A stretch of DNA of 64,000 bases from Mycobacterium sp. OAS707 (lineage in GTDB: Bacteria > Actinomycetota > Actinomycetes > Mycobacteriales > Mycobacteriaceae), in NCBI RefSeq assembly GCF_014873705.1, contig NZ_JADBDS010000005.1, forward strand, positions 186,001 through 250,000. Direction: 5' to 3'. Every line of letters starts with the position of its first letter. Position 1 is the first letter of the stretch. A program made the translations under genes and the position numbers. The notes beneath the pieces were generated by a model, which was given only the letters and a program-made list of their open reading frames with translations, had not been told where the DNA came from and searched no databases. This document shows, piece by piece, positions 57,930 through 64,000 of the stretch.

Positions 57930-59045
57930 ATGGCGTTGATCACCACTGACGAGCAGGAAGCACTGCGCGAGGTGATGCGTGGCTTTCTGCAGAAGTTCTC
58001 GGCCGAATCGGATGTCCGCACGGTCATGGACGGCGACACCGGCTACGACCCAGCAGCCTGGCGAACGGCCGCCGAACAGATCGGCGTACAGGGATTGGCC
58101 ATTCCTGAGGAGATGGGCGGCGGTGGTTACGGTTTCGACGAGCTCGCCATCGTGATGGAGGAGTCCGGCCGGACCTTGTTCCCGTCGCCGTTGCTGTCGA
58201 CTGCTGTGTTGGCGACGGGCGCGCTGCTGTCGGCCGGAGGCTCGCAAGCGGGCGAACTACTGGCCCGGATCGCCGGCGGCGACCTGATCGCTACGGTAGC
58301 CGTGCCCGAGGCGAAGTTGCACTGGGATCAGGACGACATCACCACGGTCGCTTCGGAATCCGATGGGCGGTGGGCCTTGTCGGGGAAAAAGCCGTACGTC
58401 CTCGACGGCGCGCAAGCCGACGTGATCCTCGTCGCTGCCCGCACACCCGCGGGGCTCTCGTTGTTCGCGGTGAAATCCGGGGCCGACGGACTGTCGGTCG
58501 ACCCACTCGACGCGATGGACCAGACCCGCCGCGTGGCGTCCGTTGTCTTCGGCGACACCCCGGCCGTCCTGCTAGGCGAGGACGGTTCGGCATGGGAGAT
58601 ATTGCACGGCGTGTACGACCGTGCGCTCGCGGCATTGGCCTGCGAGCAGGTCGGGGGGGCGCAGGCCGTACTCGAGATGACGCTCGAGTACCTCAACGTG
58701 CGCCACCAGTTCGGGCGGCCCATCGGGTCATTCCAGGCGATCAAACACCGCTGCGCGGACCTGTTGGTGGAGGTGGAGTCGGCCCGTTCGGCTGCTGCGT
58801 ATGCCAGTGCGGCCGTGACTGCCGGCAGCGATGACGCCTCTGTCGCGGCGTCGATCGCCAAGGTGTACTGCTCGCAGGCGTTCTATCACGTGGCCGCGGA
58901 GAGCATCCAGATGCACGGCGGCATCGGGTTCACCTGGGAACACCCCGCGCATCTGTACTTCAAACGCGCGAAGAGTTCGGAGGCGCTGTTCGGCTGGCCT
59001 GCCGACCACCGCGACCGCATTGCAAAGCTGATCGGTCTCGTCTAG
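57930..59045 (+). CDS. Acyl-CoA dehydrogenase (FadE-like), probable partner subunit
   Basis: A 371-aa ACAD, 7 bases after its partner. It has GLAIPEEMGGGGYG, LSGKKPYVLDGAQADVILVAAR, the Arg-containing YLNVRHQFGRPIGSFQAIKHRCAD that is strongly conserved for FAD binding, and IQMHGGIGFTWEHPAHLYFKRAK. The usual catalytic Glu of the T-S-E motif is absent at its C-terminus, as in beta-type subunits of heteromeric ACADs. It is the last gene of the operon and is convergent with the next crotonase, with a 4-base overlap. Confidence 0.93.
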   Translation: MALITTDEQEALREVMRGFLQKFSAESDVRTVMDGDTGYDPAAWRTAAEQIGVQGLAIPEEMGGGGYGFDELAIVMEESGRTLFPSPLLSTAVLATGALLSAGGSQAGELLARIAGGDLIATVAVPEAKLHWDQDDITTVASESDGRWALSGKKPYVLDGAQADVILVAARTPAGLSLFAVKSGADGLSVDPLDAMDQTRRVASVVFGDTPAVLLGEDGSAWEILHGVYDRALAALACEQVGGAQAVLEMTLEYLNVRHQFGRPIGSFQAIKHRCADLLVEVESARSAAAYASAAVTAGSDDASVAASIAKVYCSQAFYHVAAESIQMHGGIGFTWEHPAHLYFKRAKSSEALFGWPADHRDRIAKLIGLV

Positions 59046-59845
59046 GCGTTCTTGGCGCGGGCGTTCGCTACGGCATCGCGGTGCTCAACTGACCCCATGC
59101 TGTGCAGCTCGCCGGTGAGCGCCGACTCGAACGCCCCGTCGAGCTGGGCTTCGAGATAGCCGTTGAGCGCGGACTTCGTCCGCTGCAACGCCGCAGGGGG
59201 GACAAGCGCCAGTCGGTTCGCCAGCGCTAACGCCTCAGGCATCAGCTCGTCGGGCGCCAGAACGCGACTGGCGAGACCGAATTCGACTGCCTTGTCGGGC
59301 GGAATTCGCGATCCGAGGAAAAGGTATTCCTTCGCCCGGGACAACCCGATCAGCGCGGGCCACACCATTCCGCCGTCGCCGGGCACGAGGCCCATCCGCA
59401 GGTGCGGGTCGGCCAGAAAGCTGCTCTCCGCCATCAGCACGATGTCGCACAGTAGCGCGATGCTGCAACCCAGCCCGACGGCTGGACCGTTCACCGCGGC
59501 GATCACCGGCAGGGGACAACCCACCATGCCCCGGATGATGGCGCGCCCCTCACCGATTGTCTGCGCACGCATGGCTTCGTCGTCAATGTTCTCCTGCATA
59601 TAGTCGAAATCGCCGCCCGCGCTGAAGGTGGGCCCCGTGCCGGTGACGATGACCGCTTGGGCGTCGGCGTCATTGCTGAGGTGCTCCCACACCCGGGCCA
59701 GCGACTGATGCATCGCCCGATTCGTGCCATTGAGCTGGTCGGGACGGTTCAGCCGGACAACTCGCACAGGGCCCTCCGTGGTAACGACCAACTCATCGCC
59801 GAGGCCGTACAACGTCTCGGACCGCTCGGAAACTCGCTGAACCAT
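59042..59845 (-). CDS. Enoyl-CoA hydratase/isomerase family
   Basis: A 267-aa crotonase with FSAGGDFDYM, AAVNGPAVGLGCSIALLCDIV, and an Asp (FLADPHLRMGLVPGDGG) in place of the first catalytic Glu. The D-P-H-x-R-x-G-L-V-x-G-D-G-G pattern is common in actinobacterial EchA proteins. ATG 59845 has AAGGTGG upstream. It diverges from the serine-hydrolase operon, sharing a 67-base promoter with a degenerate operator site. Confidence 0.9.
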   Translation of the reverse strand: MVQRVSERSETLYGLGDELVVTTEGPVRVVRLNRPDQLNGTNRAMHQSLARVWEHLSNDADAQAVIVTGTGPTFSAGGDFDYMQENIDDEAMRAQTIGEGRAIIRGMVGCPLPVIAAVNGPAVGLGCSIALLCDIVLMAESSFLADPHLRMGLVPGDGGMVWPALIGLSRAKEYLFLGSRIPPDKAVEFGLASRVLAPDELMPEALALANRLALVPPAALQRTKSALNGYLEAQLDGAFESALTGELHSMGSVEHRDAVANARAKNA

Positions 59846-59877
59846 GGCCACCTTCTTTCGCCGCACCGGTATTTACT

Positions 59878-59888
59878 TTACGGTGTAC
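59878..59888. promoter_or_regulatory. Operator-like site TTACGGTGTAC
   Basis: Two mismatches from TTACAGTGTAA, but identical over the first ten bases to the site at 46065-46075. It lies 25 bases before the serine-hydrolase start and 32 bases from the divergent crotonase start, so it could control both. Confidence 0.5.
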
Positions 59889-59912
59889 ATGAGCTGGCGG
59901 AAAGGGCACGCG

Positions 59913-61016
59913 ATGACTGACAGGCAGCACATCAAACCCGACCAGAAACGTCTCGACGTACTGATCGACCGCTGCAGGCTCGAAGTGGAGAACGGCGCGC
60001 TGCCATCGGTCCAATTGGCCCTCCACGTCGACGGCCAGGAGTACGTCTCGGAGACGTTCGGCACCGCAACGCCATCAACCCGTTATGTGCTGCAGTCCAC
60101 CGGCCGCAGCATCGTCGCTGGTGTGCTGTGGAAACTCATTTCCGACGGGTTGCTCGACACATCGCGAACGGTTGCGTCCTACATCCCCGAATTCGGCACG
60201 AACGGAAAGGATTCCGTCACCGTCGAACAGGCCGTCACCCACGTCGGTGGGTTTCCGCTGGCGCCACTGGGATACCCGGCGATGCTCGATCGTGATGAAC
60301 GCCTCAAATCTTTCTCGAAGTGGCGGTTGACCTATGAACCGGGCACCGAACTGCAGTTCCATCTGACGTCGGCGGCCTGGGTCATCGCCGAGTTGTGCGA
60401 ACGACTGACCGGCAAGGCGATCGGCGACTACCTTCGATCGACACTGACCGGCCCACTGGGATTCGACAGCATCGAGGTCGGACCGTCGATTGAACGTCAG
60501 CATGACGTCGCGCCGTTCGTTCGAACAGACCGCGGCTCTGACGACGATGTCTACGTCTGGGGCCCTTGGTATCTCGCGAGGCCGGAGATCCTGGCCGCGG
60601 GCGAACCGAGCCATTCGACCGTCGCGACGGCGTCCAATCTCGCTGGTTGGTATCAGGCTCTGATGTCGTCCGACTTGTGGCGCCGTGAGGTCGTCGAGGA
60701 CGCGACGAGGATCCGGGTGACGCTGCCGGTCACTGGAGAACGCGGCGGCAGTCCCAGCGTCGCAGGCAATGTCGCGTTGTTCATCCAGGTCGTGGGCGAC
60801 GACGGCCTGTCCCATGGTTTCCTGCCGACCGCAACGGGACCGCAGACATTCGGTCACGGCGGGGCCCCGTGTCAGCTCGGATTCGCCGACCCGGAAACCG
60901 GGCTGTCGTTCGCATTTCTGACAAACGGATATCCGAGCACCGGTTACGAGCAGTCACGGATGGGCCTGAACCGCATCATCAACATCGGCAACCTCGCCGC
61001 GGACTGCTTCAGCTGA
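59913..61016 (+). CDS. Beta-lactamase-like serine hydrolase family protein with altered active site
   Basis: A 367-aa class C beta-lactamase/esterase-like protein. The fold landmarks are clear: YVLQSTGRSIVAGVLWKLISDGLLD, VTVEQAVTHVGGFPL, PGTELQFHLTSAAWVIAELCERLTG and FGHGGAPCQLGFADPE. The S-x-x-K motif reads S-T-G-R and the Y-x-N motif is replaced by H-L-T, while the H-x-G motif stays. The enzyme may be inactive as a hydrolase or use a different mechanism. GAAAGGG supports ATG 59913; ATG 59889 abuts the operator. Its stop shares one base with the next start. Confidence 0.82.
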   Translation: MTDRQHIKPDQKRLDVLIDRCRLEVENGALPSVQLALHVDGQEYVSETFGTATPSTRYVLQSTGRSIVAGVLWKLISDGLLDTSRTVASYIPEFGTNGKDSVTVEQAVTHVGGFPLAPLGYPAMLDRDERLKSFSKWRLTYEPGTELQFHLTSAAWVIAELCERLTGKAIGDYLRSTLTGPLGFDSIEVGPSIERQHDVAPFVRTDRGSDDDVYVWGPWYLARPEILAAGEPSHSTVATASNLAGWYQALMSSDLWRREVVEDATRIRVTLPVTGERGGSPSVAGNVALFIQVVGDDGLSHGFLPTATGPQTFGHGGAPCQLGFADPETGLSFAFLTNGYPSTGYEQSRMGLNRIINIGNLAADCFS

Positions 61017-61816
61017 TGGCCGGTCGGCATGCCCGCTTCGACGTGCCGGAAGAGGGGATAGCACGCATCACCCTCAACCGCCCTGAGCGGCTCGGCGCGT
61101 ACACCCCGCGGATGTGCGCCGAGATGCTGGTCGGCCTGCGCACCGTACGTCTCGACGACGCCATCCGCGTTCTTGTGCTGACAGGGACGGGCCGGGGGTT
61201 CTGCACTGGTGGCGACGTCTCCGTCGATGCCGGCTTCGACGACCACACCAGCCACCAGATCGGCAGGGCCCGCGAGCTGCGGGAGGACGCCCACGCGGTG
61301 ATCACGACACTGCACAAGCTCGACAAGCCGGTCGTGTGCGCAGTGAACGGCATCGCGGTCAACGGCGGGCTCGCCTTCGCGCTGTCGTGTGACATCCGAA
61401 TCGTCGCCGCAAGCGCGCGGCTCGGCGACACCAGCGCCCGCGTCAGTCTACTGCCCGACGAAGGCGGCGCCTGGCTTTTCCCCCGAACCATGGGCTACGA
61501 CAAGGCTTTTCGGATGGTAGCGTTGTCCGAAGTCTATGACGCGCAGACCGCACTCGACTTCGGGCTCGCTACCGAGGTGGTGCCAGACGACGATCTCGAG
61601 GCACGCACGCTGGAGGTCGCGCGCGGGCTCGCCGCGGGCGCACCGTTGGCGCTGCGCGCGGTGAAGATGATGATGCGGCGCGCGCTCGAGTCGACCCTCG
61701 ATTCGTCGCTCGGCGATGCGCAGCAGGCGGTCCTCTGGGTAGGGCCAAGCGCGGACGCCGCCGAGGGCAAGGCGGCGTTCCTGGCCAAGCGTCCGCCAAA
61801 CTTCACCGGCTTCTAG
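61016..61816 (+). CDS. Enoyl-CoA hydratase/crotonase family
   Basis: A 266-aa crotonase with GFCTGGDVSV and CAVNGIAVNGGLAFALSCDIRI; the first Glu position is Asp/Ser (LGDTSARVSLLPDEGG), with Glu one turn later. It is translationally coupled to the serine hydrolase. It may act as hydratase, isomerase or retro-Claisen enzyme; the family does not decide this. Confidence 0.9.
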   Translation: MAGRHARFDVPEEGIARITLNRPERLGAYTPRMCAEMLVGLRTVRLDDAIRVLVLTGTGRGFCTGGDVSVDAGFDDHTSHQIGRARELREDAHAVITTLHKLDKPVVCAVNGIAVNGGLAFALSCDIRIVAASARLGDTSARVSLLPDEGGAWLFPRTMGYDKAFRMVALSEVYDAQTALDFGLATEVVPDDDLEARTLEVARGLAAGAPLALRAVKMMMRRALESTLDSSLGDAQQAVLWVGPSADAAEGKAAFLAKRPPNFTGF

Positions 61817-61947
61817 GACGGTCGCCCTGCTTTGGCCGAACGTGGATTACCGGCGCGCGAAACCGCCTTTCGGCCTGCATCAACTACACACTCGTGCGCC
61901 TATCCGGCGGCACGACGGGCAAGAACGACGGGTTGTGACATTCAACT

Positions 61948-61958
61948 TTACTCTGTAT
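61948..61958. promoter_or_regulatory. Weak operator-like site TTACTCTGTAT
   Basis: Nine of eleven positions match TTACACTGTAA. It also lies within TTTACT-N6-AGTAAA (61947-61964). It is 31 bases upstream of the last amidohydrolase gene. Support is weaker than for the other sites. Confidence 0.35.
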
Positions 61959-61994
61959 AGTAAATCGAAAGCGACCTACGGAAGGATGCTGCTC

Positions 61995-63203
61995 ATGGCA
62001 CTCATCGAGAACAGCGTCGGAGAGCTCCCGTACCGGTTGCTCGACTTCGATCAGCATTCGTACGAGGCCGAGGACTGCTTCACGCGGCACATGCCCAGGG
62101 CCAAGCTCGATACCGCGGTGCGGCCGATCACGCTGCCAAGCGGCCATAAAGCGCTGCTGGCCAACGAACGCATCGTCACCGCCTTCGAAAAAGAACACGA
62201 CCTTTCGAAGGCGTATGTGCCGGGCTCGTTGGCCGAGATGTTGAAGAAGCGGTCCTCGGGTGATCCGGCCGATGCCGAGCGGTTCTTCGAGCCCATCCAG
62301 CCGGAGTACCTCGACAAGGATGCTCGGCTGAAGCAGTTGGAGGAGCAGCAGATCGAGAAGTCGATCATGTACCCGGGCGGGTGGGCGTTGCTGGCCGAGC
62401 CGTTCCTCGATGACACAGATGCTTTGTACGACAACTATGAGTCGTTCAATAGGTGGATCAACGAGGATTGGGGTTTTAACTACCAGGAAACCATCTACGC
62501 GCCAGCGATGATGTCACTGCGCGACCTCGACCGGGCCGTCGCCGAACTCGACCGCGTCCTGGCCGCAGGCGCCAAGTTCGTCTATTTACCGGCTGGCCCC
62601 GCCTACGGCCGCAGCCCCGGCGATCCGTATTTCGACCCGTTCTGGGCGCGCATCAACGAGGCTAAAGCTGTTGTCTGCTATCATATTTCGGAGTTCTACT
62701 ACCAAGAAAATGTGGCCGCCGACTGGGGCTGGAAGCTCGGCCCGCCGTTCCAGTTCTCGGCATGGCAATGGCAGAACAGCTACGGCGAACGTCCCGTTAC
62801 CGACACATTGTCGGCACTGATCTTCGACAACCTGTTCGGCCGATTCCCGAATATTCGGGTACTGGTCAGCGAATACGGCGCGTCTTGGATACCGCACTTC
62901 ATCGGTCACATGGACAAGAGTCGCGGCATGGCCAGGCTGGGACCATGGCTGGGCGGCCAGCTTAAGGAACGGCCAAGCGCAATCTTCAAGCAACACATTC
63001 GCGTGGTGCCCTACCCAGAGGACGACACGGTGGCCCTTGCCGAACAGCTCGACGGCACCGAAGCGCTCGTCATGGGATCCGACTGGCCACACGCCGAAGG
63101 ACTGCGGGAACCCGCTGAGATGTACCACCGCGTCGAGGGTCTTGGTGAACAGAAGCGCCGGCATTTCTTGCGGGACAACGGACTTGACCTGTTGAAGGGC
63201 TGA
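61995..63203 (+). CDS. Amidohydrolase-2 family metal-dependent hydrolase
   Basis: A 402-aa member of the same family as the protein at 38252. It has FDQHSYEAEDCF (D-x-H), the VCYHIS His, LVSEYGASW and LVMGSDWPHAEG with the barrel-end Asp. The family in mycobacteria often works on CoA- or ring-derived intermediates. GGAAGG lies 9 nt before ATG 61995; ATG 61986 is too close to it. It starts an operon with the DUF35 and thiolase-like genes. Confidence 0.87.
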   Translation: MALIENSVGELPYRLLDFDQHSYEAEDCFTRHMPRAKLDTAVRPITLPSGHKALLANERIVTAFEKEHDLSKAYVPGSLAEMLKKRSSGDPADAERFFEPIQPEYLDKDARLKQLEEQQIEKSIMYPGGWALLAEPFLDDTDALYDNYESFNRWINEDWGFNYQETIYAPAMMSLRDLDRAVAELDRVLAAGAKFVYLPAGPAYGRSPGDPYFDPFWARINEAKAVVCYHISEFYYQENVAADWGWKLGPPFQFSAWQWQNSYGERPVTDTLSALIFDNLFGRFPNIRVLVSEYGASWIPHFIGHMDKSRGMARLGPWLGGQLKERPSAIFKQHIRVVPYPEDDTVALAEQLDGTEALVMGSDWPHAEGLREPAEMYHRVEGLGEQKRRHFLRDNGLDLLKG

Positions 63204-63204
63204 C

Positions 63205-63651
63205 GTGTCGATGACCCTCGAAGCGTCCCATGACGAACTAGTTCAACGGTTTCCAGGCGAGGCGATCACCCACGACAACGCCGCGCACTATCGTGGCCGG
63301 CTTCGACGGGAACTGCTGCTGAACCGTTGCGGTGATTGCGGGCGATGGCACGCGCCCGCCAAGCCGATGTGCCCGGACTGCTGGTCGTCTCGTGTCTCTG
63401 CCGAGCCCGTGAGCGGTGACGGGGTGATCTTCATGGCCATTTTCTTGCACCGGGGTCCGGCCGCACCCGGCGTCGACTACCGGACGCCCTATCCAGTCGT
63501 CACAGTCGAACTCGACGAACAGGAGGGCCTGCGATTCACCTCGACGGTGGTTAGGGCGGCGAACGAGGACATTCGTATCGGCACGCCCGTGCGCCTTGCC
63601 TGGACGGAGCGCGCAGGATCACCGATGCCCGTGTTCGAGTTGACGGTTTGA
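63205..63651 (+). CDS. DUF35/OB-fold zinc-ribbon acyl-CoA-associated protein
   Basis: A 148-aa protein: a zinc ribbon with C-x2-C ... C-x2-C (RCGDCGRWHAPAKPMCPDC, about residues 41-60) and an OB-fold (GDGVIFMAIFLHRG, then YPVVTVELDEQEGLRFTSTVV). This is the ChsH2/DUF35 type, which partners with thiolase-like Ltp2 proteins in retro-aldol cleavage of steroid side chains. The thiolase-like gene follows with a 1-base overlap, supporting that pairing. GTG 63205 or ATG 63211 may be the start. Confidence 0.88.
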   Translation: MSMTLEASHDELVQRFPGEAITHDNAAHYRGRLRRELLLNRCGDCGRWHAPAKPMCPDCWSSRVSAEPVSGDGVIFMAIFLHRGPAAPGVDYRTPYPVVTVELDEQEGLRFTSTVVRAANEDIRIGTPVRLAWTERAGSPMPVFELTV

Positions 63652-64000
63652 TGAGCGCACGCAACTCCATGAAGGACAAGGTCGCCATCGCTGGCGCGTC
63701 CACCACGGGCTTTGTTGCGAAGAACACTGACCGCAGCCAGGCCTCGCTGGCCGCCGAGGCGTGCATCGACGTCATCAGAAAATGCGGCATTGCGCGCGAG
63801 GACATCGACGGACTGTGCGGCAGCTGGCCGTCGACCCCGGTCCTTCAATCCGTGCTCGGCATTCCCCAGCTCACCTGGTCGGGCAACCCCGTCATTCCGA
63901 TGGTCGATCACGTGGCGACCGCGGCCGCGGCGGTGCACGCAGGTTTGTGCGAGGTGGTGCTCGTCTACCACGCCGCCTACCGCGCGGCCTGGAATAGCGG
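63651..64000 (+). CDS. Thiolase/lipid-transfer protein (Ltp2-like), 3' end cut off
   Basis: The first 116 residues of a thiolase-superfamily protein: KVAIAGASTTGFVAKNTDRSQASLAAEACIDVIRK, then DIDGLCGSWPS, and the start of the catalytic region HVATAAAAVHAGLCEVVLVYHAAYR. This matches the SCP-x/Ltp2 non-decarboxylating thiolases, in which the usual nucleophilic Cys is absent or displaced; the position here (VDHVATAAAAV) has no Cys. With the DUF35 protein it should form a retro-aldolase complex. The gene runs off the right edge. Confidence 0.85.
   Translation, partial: MSARNSMKDKVAIAGASTTGFVAKNTDRSQASLAAEACIDVIRKCGIAREDIDGLCGSWPSTPVLQSVLGIPQLTWSGNPVIPMVDHVATAAAAVHAGLCEVVLVYHAAYRAAWNS

Overview
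The window is high-GC actinobacterial DNA and most likely a Mycolicibacterium or Mycobacterium megaplasmid, or a plasmid-derived integrated element. The mycobacterial signs are type VII secretion-associated proteins (EspI-like, EspC-like, a DUF1023-type N-terminal domain), a WhiB-like protein, a TIGR00027-type methyltransferase, a Pkn-type kinase, a mycofactocin-type dehydrogenase and paired FadE-like enzymes. I see no rRNA, tRNA, insertion sequence, integrase or CRISPR array.

Bases 1-22500 look like a plasmid backbone. In order they hold a DUF4192 protein, a MOBF relaxase-helicase, type VII-associated genes, a ComF-like protein, a probable origin (inverted DnaA-like boxes and a repeated 14-bp palindrome) before a winged-helix Rep-like gene, and a WhiB protein with an HNH-like tail. 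A first partition operon follows, with ParA and a small ribbon-helix-helix-type partner. Immediately upstream of its parA lies the most striking element in the window: 61 consecutive degenerate 8-bp repeats in perfect register (14293-14780). A second ParA/ParB operon sits at 18507-20068, with four copies of a 16-bp palindrome spread over 13-18.4 kb. The two modules look like independent partition systems, each with its own candidate centromere.

Bases 22500-30400 are an accessory and defence region. It holds a receptor-type Ser/Thr kinase, a frameshift-riddled gene pair, a DUF6602-like protein and a compact CBASS operon (CD-NTase plus a two-TM SLATT effector). A gene of unknown function is divergent from the CBASS operon.

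Bases 30400-64000 are a CoA-thioester catabolic island. It encodes an AveC-like membrane protein with a MarR regulator, a molybdopterin oxidoreductase, a P450, five acyl-CoA dehydrogenase-like proteins counted across the island (four clear, one divergent), four further crotonases plus one in the terminal operon, CaiB-type CoA-transferases (one a tandem fusion), SDRs, an aldehyde dehydrogenase, thioesterases, three amidohydrolase-2 proteins, a DUF35 protein and the start of a thiolase/lipid-transfer protein. This is a toolkit for activating and beta-oxidising a bulky carboxylic acid such as a steroid or terpenoid side chain; the actual substrate cannot be read from the sequence. A shared 11-bp palindrome, TTACANTGTAA, recurs upstream of at least five transcription units and is the probable operator of a local regulator, most simply the TetR at 36110-36784. 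Two GntR proteins and the MarR probably control sub-blocks.

Several genes are broken or odd: an NTF2-like gene with an in-frame TAG, a TetR with no standard start codon for its full HTH, a serine hydrolase lacking two catalytic motifs, and the frameshifted pair near 25 kb. Start codons were chosen from ribosome-binding sites and domain boundaries and often differ from the longest open frame.
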